Shown here piece by piece: positions 26,229 through 35,609 of a stretch of DNA of 64,000 bases. The notes under the pieces are model-generated. The model was not told where the DNA came from. It was given only the letters and a program-made list of their open reading frames with translations, and made no database searches. The DNA comes from Fibrivirga algicola (GTDB lineage: Bacteria > Bacteroidota > Bacteroidia > Cytophagales > Spirosomataceae). Location: positions 868,001 through 932,000 of the forward strand of contig NZ_WAEL01000001.1 of NCBI RefSeq assembly GCF_011742925.1, given 5' to 3'. Every line of letters starts with the position of its first letter. Position 1 is the stretch's first letter. The translations under genes were made by a program, and so were the position numbers.

Positions 26229-28880
26229 ATGGACTTTAAGAATTACACCATAAAAGCGCAGGAGGTCGTACAGCAAGCGGCCCAAATTGCGCAGGGCAAT
26301 CAGCAACAAGCCGTAGAAACGGGGCACATACTGAAAGCCATTCTCGACGAAGACCCGAATACGGTTGGTTACCTGGCCAAAACCGTAGGAACCGATGTAA
26401 GTCGGTTGGATCTGGCCCTGAATGCTATCGTGTCCGGCTATCCTAAAGTGGTTGTGAGCGGCGACGCGCAACAAGGCATTTACCTGGGGGGGGACTTAAA
26501 CGCAGCCTTACAACGGTCGACGTCCTTTTTGAAAGAATTCGGCGACGAGTACGTCAGTGTCGAGTTAATGCTATTAGGGCTGGTGGGCGGAAGGGATGCC
26601 GTCGCAACGTTACTGAAAGACGTTGGATTTTCTGAGAAGACGCTAAAAGAAGCTATTAAGGCCCTTCGGGGTAAAAATAATCCTGTGAAAAATCAAAACG
26701 CAGAGGCGACTTATCAATCGCTGGAACGCTATAGCATTAACCTGAACGACCGGGCGAACGCGGGTAAAATTGACCCGGTGATTGGTCGTGATGAAGAAAT
26801 TCGGCGGGTACTCCAGATTCTGAGCCGCCGTACCAAAAACAACCCAATTCTGCTGGGCGAGCCGGGCGTGGGTAAAACCGCTATTGTAGAGGGCCTGGCC
26901 CAGCGCATTGTGCAGGGCGACGTACCTGAAAACCTGAAGTCGAAGCAGATCGTATCGCTCGATATGGGGTTACTGGTGGCCGGTGCCAAATACAAAGGTG
27001 AGTTTGAAGAACGTCTCAAATCGGTAATCAAAGAAGTGACCGACTCGGAAGGGGAGATCATTCTGTTCATCGATGAAATCCATACGCTGGTTGGTGCTGG
27101 CGGTGGTGGCGAAGGGGCGATGGACGCAGCTAACCTGCTGAAACCGGCGCTGGCTCGTGGTGAACTGCACGCCATTGGAGCCACGACGCTTAAAGAGTAC
27201 CAAAAGTACATTGAGAAGGATAAGGCGCTCGAACGTCGTTTTCAGGCTGTTATTGTCGACGAACCAGACGTACCCGATGCAATTTCAATTCTGCGTGGTA
27301 TCAAAGATAAATACGAACTCCACCACGGGGTACGGATCAAAGACGACGCCGTCATTGCCGCCGTTGAGCTATCGAACCGGTACATCAGCGACCGGTTCCT
27401 GCCTGATAAAGCCATTGACCTAATGGACGAAGCCGCTGCCAAACTGCGCCTGGAAATGGATTCGGTCCCCGAAGAACTTGACGAGCTGAACCGCCGGATC
27501 ATGCAACTGGAGATTGAGCGTGAGGCCATTCGCCGCGAAAACGACCGTGACAAAGAAACCGTGCTGAATAAGCAGATTGCCGACCTCAGCGACGAACGGA
27601 ACGAACTGCGCGCCAAATGGGAAACTGAGAAAGCGTCGGTGAATGAGAGTCGTACCGCCAAAGAGCAACTGGATCAATTGCGCTTTGAAGCTGAGCAGGC
27701 CGAGCGGGCCGGTGACTACGGTAAAGTAGCCGAAATTCGGTACGGCCGTATTCCTGAGCTGGAAGCAAAATTGACTGCTGCTACCCAAACAGCCAATAAC
27801 GCTGACGGTGCCGACCGCATGATGCAGGAAGAGGTGAACGCCGAAGACATTGCCGAGGTAGTAGCCAAATGGACAGGTATTCCCATGAGCCGCATGGTAC
27901 AATCGGAGCGCGATAAGCTGCTGTTCCTGGAAGCTGAACTGGGCAAGCGTGTTGCCGGGCAGGAGGAAGCCATTGAAGTGGTGGCTGACGCTGTTCGCCG
28001 GAGCCGCGCCGGTATGCAGGACCCCAAACGGCCTATCGGTTCGTTTATTTTCCTGGGTACCACCGGTGTAGGGAAGACCGAGCTGGCCCGCGCCCTGGCC
28101 GACTTTCTATTCAATGACGAGAACGCGCTCGTTCGCATCGACATGAGCGAATACCAGGAACGCCACGCCGTCAGCCGTTTGATTGGGGCACCTCCCGGGT
28201 ACGTCGGTTACGATGAGGGTGGTCAGTTGACCGAAGCCGTTCGTCGGAAGCCCTACAGCGTTATTCTGCTTGATGAGATCGAGAAGGCGCACCCCGATGT
28301 GTTCAACATCCTGCTGCAAGTACTCGACGATGGTCGCCTGACTGACAACAAAGGACGGGTAGCCAACTTCAAGAACACGATCATCATCATGACTTCGAAC
28401 ATCGGTTCGCAGGTCATTCGTGAGCGGTTTAGCGATATAGATACAAGCAACCGGGAGCAGGTGATCGACCAGACGAAAGAAGAAGTATTTGAGCTGCTAA
28501 AACAGACTGTTCGTCCTGAGTTTTTGAACCGCATCGATGAACTGGTGATGTTCCAGCCGCTGACGAAGCGCGAAATTCGTAAGATTATGGAGATCCAGTT
28601 CAAGCAGATTCAGCACCGTTTGGCTGAGCAGGGCATGGTGCTGGAAGCAGATAACGAAGTGCTTGACTTTATTGCCCGCGAAGGTTATGACCCGGTGTTT
28701 GGTGCTCGTCCGTTGAAGCGGGTTATGCAGCGCCGCATTCTGAATGCCCTCTCCAAAGAGATTTTGTCGGGCCGTATTCAGAAAAATGCCATAGTCGGCA
28801 TGATGCTGAACGAAGACGAAAACGGGCAGGAAGATATCATCTTTTACAACCTCGACAAGGTAGTGCCAGTCTTAGACTAA
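26229..28880 (+). CDS. clpB: ATP-dependent disaggregase ClpB
   Basis: 883 residues. N-terminal Clp repeat domain (about 1-145), first AAA+ module with Walker A GEPGVGKT near 209, a long coiled-coil middle domain (about 410-535; [20 protein letters not shown]) that sets ClpB apart from ClpA and ClpC, then a second AAA+ module with Walker A GTTGVGKT near 610 and a C-terminal D2-small domain. It rescues aggregated proteins with DnaK. Stop codon overlaps one copy of the octamer motif (28879-28886). No heat-shock operator I can name is visible upstream. Confidence 0.97.
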   Translation: MDFKNYTIKAQEVVQQAAQIAQGNQQQAVETGHILKAILDEDPNTVGYLAKTVGTDVSRLDLALNAIVSGYPKVVVSGDAQQGIYLGGDLNAALQRSTSFLKEFGDEYVSVELMLLGLVGGRDAVATLLKDVGFSEKTLKEAIKALRGKNNPVKNQNAEATYQSLERYSINLNDRANAGKIDPVIGRDEEIRRVLQILSRRTKNNPILLGEPGVGKTAIVEGLAQRIVQGDVPENLKSKQIVSLDMGLLVAGAKYKGEFEERLKSVIKEVTDSEGEIILFIDEIHTLVGAGGGGEGAMDAANLLKPALARGELHAIGATTLKEYQKYIEKDKALERRFQAVIVDEPDVPDAISILRGIKDKYELHHGVRIKDDAVIAAVELSNRYISDRFLPDKAIDLMDEAAAKLRLEMDSVPEELDELNRRIMQLEIEREAIRRENDRDKETVLNKQIADLSDERNELRAKWETEKASVNESRTAKEQLDQLRFEAEQAERAGDYGKVAEIRYGRIPELEAKLTAATQTANNADGADRMMQEEVNAEDIAEVVAKWTGIPMSRMVQSERDKLLFLEAELGKRVAGQEEAIEVVADAVRRSRAGMQDPKRPIGSFIFLGTTGVGKTELARALADFLFNDENALVRIDMSEYQERHAVSRLIGAPPGYVGYDEGGQLTEAVRRKPYSVILLDEIEKAHPDVFNILLQVLDDGRLTDNKGRVANFKNTIIIMTSNIGSQVIRERFSDIDTSNREQVIDQTKEEVFELLKQTVRPEFLNRIDELVMFQPLTKREIRKIMEIQFKQIQHRLAEQGMVLEADNEVLDFIAREGYDPVFGARPLKRVMQRRILNALSKEILSGRIQKNAIVGMMLNEDENGQEDIIFYNLDKVVPVLD

Positions 28881-28891
28881 CGTACCTAATC

Positions 28892-28939
28892 GCATAAATG
28901 AAAAAGGCGGGCCCGATAGCCCGCCTTTTTCATTTATGC
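28892..28939 (+). terminator. terminator after clpB
   Basis: Perfect 21-base inverted repeat (28892-28912 and 28919-28939, 6-base loop) with an A-rich outer 5' arm and a T run inside the 3' arm. Confidence 0.9.
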
Positions 28940-29071
28940 TGCCCCATTACAGTCAAATCCGACAGGTATGTTTCATCTGTGTTGAATGACGGTTCAGGCT
29001 TCATATCTGGTAATTGAGCCAAATACGGAATGGCTACGAGTGAGTAGCAGGTCAACTTTGTTTCGGAAACG

Positions 29072-29086
29072 GAACGATAATCGTTC
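29072..29086. promoter_or_regulatory. palindromic operator candidate
   Basis: GAACGATAATCGTTC, a perfect 7 + 1 + 7 palindrome, 30 bases before the ATG of the lipoprotein gene at 29116. Confidence 0.45.
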
Positions 29087-29115
29087 TGCCACTTAAACCA
29101 GAACAACGACTGCTA

Positions 29116-29625
29116 ATGAACCTTTTACTTCGCATCCTGATTTGGCCACTGCTCATTGGCCTCCTGCTGTCGGCTATTGCCTGTAAACAAGCAACTGAAC
29201 CTGTTCAGCCTGAAACGCCCGGCAGCTTTGTGCCTTCGTTTGAAGGGATACGCTGGCAAATTACCAATATCGCGCTTGATCCGGCCATTGATCTTGATGG
29301 CGATGGCAGACTGGATTCTGACATTACAAATCTGTTGTTTCGCCCCTGCGATTTAGACAACACGCTTGTGTTTGAACACGGTGGCAAATTGGGTAGCGAT
29401 AATGGTAAGCTAACCTGCGATGACGATGAGCCAGTGCCAGTGAAACCCAGCACCTGGACGTATGACAGCACCACCAAGAAGTTACGAATTATTGATGGCG
29501 ACAACCCGGCAGAAGTAATGGAGTGGTCTGTAATCGAAGCCTCGACCCGATACCTAAAAGTGAAAACGGTATTAGTTGAAGAAGGAAGTCAGTTCGGCAT
29601 TGTAATGACTTGGAAAGCCGCCTGA
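29116..29625 (+). CDS. small lipoprotein, lipocalin-like or unknown
   Basis: 169 residues. Signal peptide with lipobox LLSAIAC (Cys near 23). The mature part has a Ca-loop-like DLDGDGRLDSD near 59-69, a Cys pair (RPCDLDN and LTCDDDE), and an all-beta C-terminus (WTYDSTTKKLRIIDGD, WSVIEASTRYLKVKTVL) reminiscent of lipocalin-like domains in Bacteroidota lipoproteins. That assignment is from pattern only. Preceded by a 15-base palindrome that may be an operator. Confidence 0.65.
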   Translation: MNLLLRILIWPLLIGLLLSAIACKQATEPVQPETPGSFVPSFEGIRWQITNIALDPAIDLDGDGRLDSDITNLLFRPCDLDNTLVFEHGGKLGSDNGKLTCDDDEPVPVKPSTWTYDSTTKKLRIIDGDNPAEVMEWSVIEASTRYLKVKTVLVEEGSQFGIVMTWKAA

Positions 29626-29752
29626 GTCTACGAAAAAAACTTTTAAACGTACTCCTACATTGCCGTCCTGAGTTGAGGCACCATTGGGTACGTTGTCAAA
29701 TAGGGTGTGGCCACGAATAACGACGTTCCTACTACCTTGCCTCTCTGAACTA

Positions 29753-29798
29753 CCTACTAAAAGCGCGACCATTGCCCAATGGTCGCGCTTTTAGTAGG
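29753..29798. terminator. two-way terminator hairpin
   Basis: Perfect 22-base stem (29753-29774 and 29777-29798) with a 2-base loop, between the convergent lipoprotein and rlmB genes. Confidence 0.85.
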
Positions 29799-29868
29799 CA
29801 ATGTATATAGAATAGACACTAGTTGACGGCTGACTTTTCAATAAGGCAGTTAAAGGCAAAGACGTTGC

Positions 29869-31056
29869 CTATTCCTCGTCCAACGCCCGCTGACGAACGA
29901 TTTCGTAAAGCACTACACCCGTAGCAACCGACACGTTTAGAGAGCCTACTTCGCCAAGCAGAGGAATCTTGACGTGGTTGTCGACCGTCCGTAGAATCTC
30001 CGGGGTGATACCGTCGTCTTCTGAACCCATCACAATGGCGAGGGGACCTCTCATGTCTGTTGTTTTGGCGTACAGATCGCGGTGCGATTTCTCAGTACAG
30101 GCTACTACCTGAACGCCCGATTTCTGCAGGAACCTGATGGTATCGACCAGGTCAAATTCGCGGCATACCGAAATATGGTTGAGCGCCCCCGACGATGTTT
30201 TCATGGCATCGGAGTTGATCGCGGCCGAGCCTTTCCCAGGAATGACAATGCACTGCACACCGGCGCACTCTGCCGTACGGGCAATGGCACCAAAATTACG
30301 CACGTCGGTGATGCGGTCGAGCAGGAGCAGAAACGGTACCTCGCCACGCTCGTGCACATCGGCCATTACGTTGGATAGCTTCACGTACTGAACGGCGGCT
30401 ACCAGACACACTACACCCTGGTGGTTTTTACGGGTCAGGCGGTCCAGTTTCTCAACGGGCACGCGCTGAATAGTGACACGGTTCTGGAAAGCGAGCGTCT
30501 GAATATCAGGGTTGCTCAGCTCTTTCTCCATGTACAGCTTATCAATCTGCTGACCCGAGCGTAACGTCTCGATCACCGATTGAATACCGTATACCATCTC
30601 GTCCGATTCGGGACGAAACTCAGGGCGTGGCTTATCGTAGCTACCCGAACGGGGAGGACGACCACCCGACGGGCGTGGACTTGCTGGACGAGGGCTTTCT
30701 GACGTTGACCGTTCCGGCCGATCAGAAGTAGGGCGCTCCGAGGTTGTGTGATCGTCAGAGTCGTCGCGCTGCGGCTTACTGTACGGGCCACGACCCTCTT
30801 CACGACGGCGGTCGAACGACCGGCCAGAAGGCCGATCAGACGCTGGACGGTTAAACGGTTTGCGACTGGGTGTACCCCGTTCAGGTACGTCCTGAGACGA
30901 GGCTGGGCGCGAACGGCCTACGGGTGACTGGTCTGCCTCTGGACGGGTACGTTCAGGTTCGTCTGACCGGGTAAAATCGCGGGGACGATCGTCATCAAAC
31001 GACTCGTCGGAACGATTGGTATCTGTATTTACTCGCGAATTGCGCCGGTTCTCCAT
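29869..31056 (-). CDS. rlmB: 23S rRNA 2'-O-methyltransferase, RlmB/TrmH family, with long disordered N-terminus
   Basis: 395 residues from ATG 31056 (a TTG at 31077 is also in frame). The catalytic part starts near residue 150 (EMVYGIQSVIETL) and shows the SPOUT motifs: LLLLDRITDVRNFGAIARTAEC (motif 1), PLAIVMGSEDDGI (motif 2) and VKIPLLGEVGSLNVSVATGVVLYEI (motif 3). These fit RlmB, which methylates G2251 of 23S rRNA. The first 145 or so residues are a low-complexity tail rich in Arg, Ser, Pro, Asp and Gly, not found in the E. coli enzyme. It overlaps the end of the GWxTD gene by 28 bases. Confidence 0.9.
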   Translation of the reverse strand: MENRRNSRVNTDTNRSDESFDDDRPRDFTRSDEPERTRPEADQSPVGRSRPASSQDVPERGTPSRKPFNRPASDRPSGRSFDRRREEGRGPYSKPQRDDSDDHTTSERPTSDRPERSTSESPRPASPRPSGGRPPRSGSYDKPRPEFRPESDEMVYGIQSVIETLRSGQQIDKLYMEKELSNPDIQTLAFQNRVTIQRVPVEKLDRLTRKNHQGVVCLVAAVQYVKLSNVMADVHERGEVPFLLLLDRITDVRNFGAIARTAECAGVQCIVIPGKGSAAINSDAMKTSSGALNHISVCREFDLVDTIRFLQKSGVQVVACTEKSHRDLYAKTTDMRGPLAIVMGSEDDGITPEILRTVDNHVKIPLLGEVGSLNVSVATGVVLYEIVRQRALDEE

Positions 31057-32405
31057 GCTTCCACTATTGGGTACCAAATGGGCTGATATTCGCTGTAGCG
31101 CACCAGTTCATAATGGTCCTCGACAAATTGATTTTGCTTTCTATTAAACGTAAAATTCACTTCCGACAGGTTATTCCGGCGGTTGTAGACCCACACTTCC
31201 CGGTCGCGGCTACGCTGCACCCGGTCGGGCGACCCCAATATAATGTAGATCATGCCTTTGTCTGTTTTCCATCCTTCTTTGTAAGTGGTAAACAACTGGT
31301 TGGCATCTTCTACACGGTTGTAATAAGCCCTTATGGCCTGTTTTGCCACCTCTTCATTGCCCGCCATCAGCGACAACCAATATCGGTCCAGCGCTTTCTT
31401 GGCCTCTTTCGTATTGTTCAACTCCGCAATTTCCGTTCCCGTGCTCATATAGAGCAACGGTTTAACCAGGCGCTCAGGGCGGGTCATTTTGGGAAACCGC
31501 GTATCTGTGGCTACCAGACCAATCCCAAACTGATCGCTGGTATCGGCCACGAAATAGTAAAGTCCCTCGCCAGGTAACCGGATCGGTTCGTTGGTCGAGA
31601 CAGTCATTGTGGTATCAATATTGAGCATCCGGGGGGCCGGCCGCTGTGTCGAGGTCATGGGTGGCAGGGCTGGGTCGAACTCGTGCTTGTAGCGGTACAC
31701 AAACAGATTTTTCTTCGTGCCCGACACATCGCGAATGACGACGGTATCCTGCGCCCGCACAAAGTTACGCAATTGTGGCAGGCGCCCCGCGGCATCATAT
31801 ACCGCAAACTGGTCCGACAACTTCGTCGGTTTGAAACGGATAGGTAAGTCGTTCAGGGCTTTTTTACCGGTTGCTGTCTCCGAAATTTCAGTCAACAAAA
31901 CGGCATTGGTAGCTCCTTTAGGCCGGTTTATTGTAAAAGAGAGCATTAACCGGTTGTCGATTTTCATGATCGACTCTGGATTGAGTGGGATGTTGCCGTA
32001 CGCCAGCCGTTCGCGGTTATTGTAATCAGGGTAGATTACGTAATTGGCAATGAATCGCTCCTGAAACGTTTCGGCCGACATGGGCTGTCCGTTGGGCTGG
32101 TTGGTCGAGATATTCAGAAATACCCGGATTGCGGTGGTATCGATGGTCAGAAACTTTCCTTTTACCGCCGTAACGACCCATTCGCTGCGTGGTTGCTCAG
32201 GTGCCGTTGGGGCAGCTCCAACCGGATTCGACGGGGCTGGTCGTGCACTTGTATTGGGGCGTGAAGAGCCTGGGTCCGACGAGATGGGGCGGGTACGTGC
32301 CGGCTGCTGTGCCGTAGACGACCGGTCGGGCATGGGGAACTGTGGTTTTTGAGGAGCACAGGCCGCCATCAGGGCGAGTATCGGGAAGAGGAAAAAACTA
32401 CGCAT
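31029..32405 (-). CDS. GWxTD domain lipoprotein
   Basis: 458 residues. Signal peptide MRSFFLFPILALMAAC with lipid-anchor Cys 16, then a Pro/Ser/Thr-rich linker to about residue 75, beta-rich middle region, and the GWxTD domain near 365-440 (EGWKTDKGMIYIILGSPDRVQRSRDREVWVY). The GWxTD domain is common in Bacteroidota and related phyla; its role is unknown. The outer-membrane lipoprotein placement is inferred. The stop lies 28 bases inside rlmB, so this gene and rlmB are cotranscribed with this one first. Confidence 0.88.
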   Translation of the reverse strand: MRSFFLFPILALMAACAPQKPQFPMPDRSSTAQQPARTRPISSDPGSSRPNTSARPAPSNPVGAAPTAPEQPRSEWVVTAVKGKFLTIDTTAIRVFLNISTNQPNGQPMSAETFQERFIANYVIYPDYNNRERLAYGNIPLNPESIMKIDNRLMLSFTINRPKGATNAVLLTEISETATGKKALNDLPIRFKPTKLSDQFAVYDAAGRLPQLRNFVRAQDTVVIRDVSGTKKNLFVYRYKHEFDPALPPMTSTQRPAPRMLNIDTTMTVSTNEPIRLPGEGLYYFVADTSDQFGIGLVATDTRFPKMTRPERLVKPLLYMSTGTEIAELNNTKEAKKALDRYWLSLMAGNEEVAKQAIRAYYNRVEDANQLFTTYKEGWKTDKGMIYIILGSPDRVQRSRDREVWVYNRRNNLSEVNFTFNRKQNQFVEDHYELVRYSEYQPIWYPIVEAWRTGAIRE

Positions 32406-32590
32406 GAATTAAGTTCTTGTCAGTGTTGGGCATAGCTCGTTAGACGACAGGCGGGTAATGTAAATGAATTACGATTAACTAGCTAACCTGCTGTCAACTG
32501 GAGACTGTTAGCTAAACGAATAACTTAATCAGTTTCGTTTGGTTAGACGATCAAAGCGTAGGGGGAGCAGAGGTTATCGCTCACGCGGTT

Positions 32591-32667
32591 AGTGCGTTTG
32601 CTGACGAACCTTCGACGAACTCAGGATATTATTCTAAGCCCATCGAAGGTTCGTCAGCAAACGCACT
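32591..32667. repeat. perfect 25-base inverted repeat
   Basis: Arms 32591-32615 and 32643-32667 are exact reverse complements, with a 27-base loop, in the 269-base gap between ygiQ and the GWxTD gene (both minus strand). No T run. It may be a terminator-like hairpin, or a small non-autonomous repeat. Confidence 0.75.
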
Positions 32668-32674
32668 GATTACG

Positions 32675-34582
32675 CTAATTCCTGAACTTCCGGAATTTGC
32701 TTTTTTGCTTTTTCACCGGTGCTTCCTCAATAAAATCAGCGCGGGTGTCGCTCAATAGCTTTTTAGCCAGGTCAGGGCGGCCCAGCTTAGCGAGCCGATT
32801 CTTGATCCAGCCTCTGAATTCGTTTTTATACCAGAAGAAATAGTTGTTCTGGTTCTGCTTTTCTTCCCTTGTTTTGGCCGTATGTACGGGTTGCAGCGTG
32901 TAGGGGTGTACACCTGTATAATAAATTACCTCGGCTACAGTCATCGGGGTAGGAGTGAAGTCCTGCACCTGCTCCAGCCGGAAGCCCAGATCTTTAGTTT
33001 CGGCCGCCAGGTTCGCCATATCCTGCTCTTCACAGCCGGGGTGCGAGCTGATGAAGTATGGAATCAGCGGTTGGTTCAGGTTGTGCTTGTCCTGAATCTG
33101 GTCGTATTTCTCCTTGAATTTTCGGAAGTATTTAAACGAAGGCTTCCGCATCACCTTCAGAGTGGCATCAGACGTATGTTCAGGAGCCACTTTCAGGCGG
33201 CCCGACACGTGGCGGGTCACCAACTGCTCCATGTATTCGTCATGGTTGCCGTCGGCGTTATTCTTATTGAAATCGTCGACAAGCAGGTCATAACGTACCC
33301 CCGAACCAACAAACGCTTTTTTGATCTCGGGGTGAGCGTCTACTTTCTGGTAGATGTTGGTTAGCGGTTTGTGCGACGTATCCAGGTTCGAGCAAATAAC
33401 GGGGTTGATGCAGCTCGGCGCCTGGCACCGTGCGCAGATCGACTCATCTTTCCCCTTCATGCGGTACATATTGGCTGAGGGGCCACCCAGATCAGAAATG
33501 TAGCCTTTGAACTCGGGGTGCTTGGTAATCTCATCGACCTCCTTCATGATCGACTCTTCTGAGCGCGACGCAACGAATTTGCCCTGATGCGCCGAGATCG
33601 TGCAGAAGCTACAGCCACCAAAACAGCCCCGGTGCATGTTGACCGAAAACTTGATCATGTCGTAGGCCGGAATAGGCCCGCGGTTTTTGTACTTGGGGTG
33701 CGGCAACCGGGTGTAAGGCAGATCGAACGATTTGTCCATTTCTACCTCGTCCATCGTTTTGAACGGCGGGTTAATTACCAGTGTCCGGCTACCTACTTTC
33801 TGCAAAATCCGGTTTGCCTGCCATTTATTCGACTCTACTTCAACGATTTTGAAATTAGCGGCATACTTCAGCTTATCCTGCAAACAGACCTCGTGACTCG
33901 CCAGCGAAACTGTCGACCAGCTTTCGTGTTCGGGTACGTTGGTTGTGTTGTCCATGTAGGCGATCTGGTTCACGGCACGTACCTGATTAAGCGGTACACC
34001 GCTTTTTACCAGTCGCAAAATCTCGCGCAGGGGTTGCTCGCCCATGCCATACACCAGCAGATCGGCCCCTGAATCCTCAAGGATTGTCGGCATCAGCCGG
34101 TCCTGCCAGTAGTCGTAATGCGTTACCCGACGGAGCGACGCTTCAATGCCGCCGATGAGCACAGGTACGTCGGGGTAAATTTCTTTAAGAATTTTAGTGT
34201 ATACCGTCGTAGCGTAATCGGGCCGGAAACCAGCCTCGCCACCGGGGGTATAGCTATCGTTAGAGCGAAGCCGCTTGTTGGCCGTATAGTGGTTCACCAT
34301 CGAATCCATACAGCCGGCCGTGACCCCAAAGAAGTATTTGGGTTTTCCCAGTTTCTTAAAATCACGCAGGTCATCGCGCCAGTTGGGCTGCGGGATGATG
34401 GCGACCCTAAAGCCTTCACTCTCAATGATTCGCCCAATAACAGCGGTGCCAAACGAAGGGTGATCGACGTAGGCGTCGCCGGAAACCAGAATAACGTCGA
34501 CTTCGTCCCAGCCTCGTTGCTCAACCTCTTTCTTCGTAATGGGTAACCAGTGGGTGATTGGTCGCTCGCGGATTGTGATCAT
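32675..34582 (-). CDS. ygiQ: YgiQ family radical SAM protein
   Basis: 635 residues. N-terminal region with VDVILVSGDAYVDHPSFG near 27-45, the typical YgiQ start, then the radical SAM Cys cluster CFGGCSFC near 326-333 (CxxxCxxC), an additional Cys group CARCQAPSC near 385, and a C-terminal extension ending in Lys/Arg-rich QKSKFRKFRN. Family members carry a 4Fe-4S cluster that cleaves SAM; the substrate is not known. A promoter box sits only 4 bases before the start codon, so the message may be leaderless. Confidence 0.93.
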   Translation of the reverse strand: MITIRERPITHWLPITKKEVEQRGWDEVDVILVSGDAYVDHPSFGTAVIGRIIESEGFRVAIIPQPNWRDDLRDFKKLGKPKYFFGVTAGCMDSMVNHYTANKRLRSNDSYTPGGEAGFRPDYATTVYTKILKEIYPDVPVLIGGIEASLRRVTHYDYWQDRLMPTILEDSGADLLVYGMGEQPLREILRLVKSGVPLNQVRAVNQIAYMDNTTNVPEHESWSTVSLASHEVCLQDKLKYAANFKIVEVESNKWQANRILQKVGSRTLVINPPFKTMDEVEMDKSFDLPYTRLPHPKYKNRGPIPAYDMIKFSVNMHRGCFGGCSFCTISAHQGKFVASRSEESIMKEVDEITKHPEFKGYISDLGGPSANMYRMKGKDESICARCQAPSCINPVICSNLDTSHKPLTNIYQKVDAHPEIKKAFVGSGVRYDLLVDDFNKNNADGNHDEYMEQLVTRHVSGRLKVAPEHTSDATLKVMRKPSFKYFRKFKEKYDQIQDKHNLNQPLIPYFISSHPGCEEQDMANLAAETKDLGFRLEQVQDFTPTPMTVAEVIYYTGVHPYTLQPVHTAKTREEKQNQNNYFFWYKNEFRGWIKNRLAKLGRPDLAKKLLSDTRADFIEEAPVKKQKSKFRKFRN

Positions 34583-34586
34583 GGTA

Positions 34587-34594
34587 CAAAAATA
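34587..34594 (-). promoter_or_regulatory. -7 promoter box of ygiQ, next to the start codon
   Basis: TATTTTTG on the minus strand, 4 bases before the ygiQ ATG. Confidence 0.4.
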
Positions 34595-34637
34595 ACGGTT
34601 TGTGGCCCACCGCGCTATGCGGAGAAAGCAGGGAGGT

Positions 34638-34717
34638 GCACACAGATGAAGGAGTTAACGATGGAGGTGTAACAAAACTCTGTACAACTCCGTGCCACCT
34701 CGGTGTAACTCTGTGGC
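34638..34717. repeat. word repeat of about 10-base period
   Basis: In the gap between divergent ygiQ and the methyltransferase gene. On the plus strand 34674-34717 is made of four degenerate words of 10-11 bases (AACTCTGTAC, AACTCCGTGC, then two similar). 34638-34673 carries words of the opposite sense (GGAGT, GGAGGTGTAAC), so a weak hairpin is possible. Confidence 0.5.
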
Positions 34718-34728
34718 TTAATTCGTCG

Positions 34729-34736
34729 TAATTTTG
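34729..34736 (+). promoter_or_regulatory. -7 promoter box of the methyltransferase gene
   Basis: TAATTTTG exact consensus, 7 bases before the ATG; a very short or absent leader is expected. Confidence 0.5.
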
Positions 34737-34743
34737 TAGGACC

Positions 34744-35511
34744 ATGTACAAGACCACGGAAATAACCTCCGCCGACATTGCGTCGGACAACCCCGTTCAT
34801 CAACGGCTGCTGTTTCCTTACACTGAAGCGGCCAAAATCGTCAGCGGTAACGTACTCGAAATTGGCTGCGGCTGGGGGCGTGGCCTGCACCTGCTTACCG
34901 AGGCGGCTGACCACTATACGGGTATCGATAAAAACGCCGAATTGATTGAGGCCCTCGGGAAAGCATACCCAAAATCGACGTTCATTCAGGCTAATATACC
35001 GCCTCTATCTACACTGCCCGACAACACCTTCGATTACATCGTGACCTTTCAGGTGATCGAGCATATTGAGAACGACGATCTGTTTGTGAAGGAATGCTAC
35101 CGGGTGCTGAAACCGGGCGGACAGTTGTTGCTGACTACGGTCAACAAAACATTCTCGCTCACCCGCAACCCCTGGCACGTGCGTGAATACGTGGCCGATG
35201 AGTTAAAGATCCTCATGCGCAAGTACTTCCCAACGGTAGAAACACGCGGTGTGCATGGCAACGAAAAGGTGATGACTTATTACGCCCAGAACAAGGCGTC
35301 GGTGGAAAAACTAACGCGTTGGGATCTGCTCGACCTGCAACACCGCTTGCCCCGCCGCCTGCTTCAGATTCCGTACGACCTGATGAATCGCCTGAATCGC
35401 AACCGCCTGTTGCAACAGGATGGGTTGGCCGCAGAAATCGACTTCACCGACTACATGGTTAGTCAAGACCCTGCTGGCAGCCTGGATTTCTTCTATACAG
35501 GGAAGAAGTAA
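34744..35511 (+). CDS. class I SAM-dependent methyltransferase
   Basis: 255 residues. SAM-binding motif I LEIGCGWGRGLHLL near 38-51, acidic residue of motif II in YTGIDKNAEL near 61, and motif post-IV FDYIVTFQVIEHIENDDLFVKECYRVLKPGG near 97-127, which is the UbiE/Coq5-like methyltransferase 11 pattern. The C-terminal 100 residues may cover the acceptor site. No membrane segment. The acceptor cannot be told; the neighbours (polysaccharide deacetylase, glycosyltransferase) hint at envelope glycans, weakly. Confidence 0.85.
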   Translation: MYKTTEITSADIASDNPVHQRLLFPYTEAAKIVSGNVLEIGCGWGRGLHLLTEAADHYTGIDKNAELIEALGKAYPKSTFIQANIPPLSTLPDNTFDYIVTFQVIEHIENDDLFVKECYRVLKPGGQLLLTTVNKTFSLTRNPWHVREYVADELKILMRKYFPTVETRGVHGNEKVMTYYAQNKASVEKLTRWDLLDLQHRLPRRLLQIPYDLMNRLNRNRLLQQDGLAAEIDFTDYMVSQDPAGSLDFFYTGKK

Positions 35512-35521
35512 ATGATTGCCT

Positions 35522-35597
35522 GGAGATTACCAATACAAATGGCTCGGCCCACAGCATAAATTGCTTGCAGGCCGAGCCATTTGTATTGGTAATCTCC
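35522..35597. terminator. long two-way hairpin
   Basis: Perfect 28-base stem (35522-35549 and 35570-35597) with a 20-base loop, between the convergent methyltransferase and deacetylase genes. Confidence 0.85.
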
Positions 35598-35609
35598 AAT
35601 TGTTGAGAT

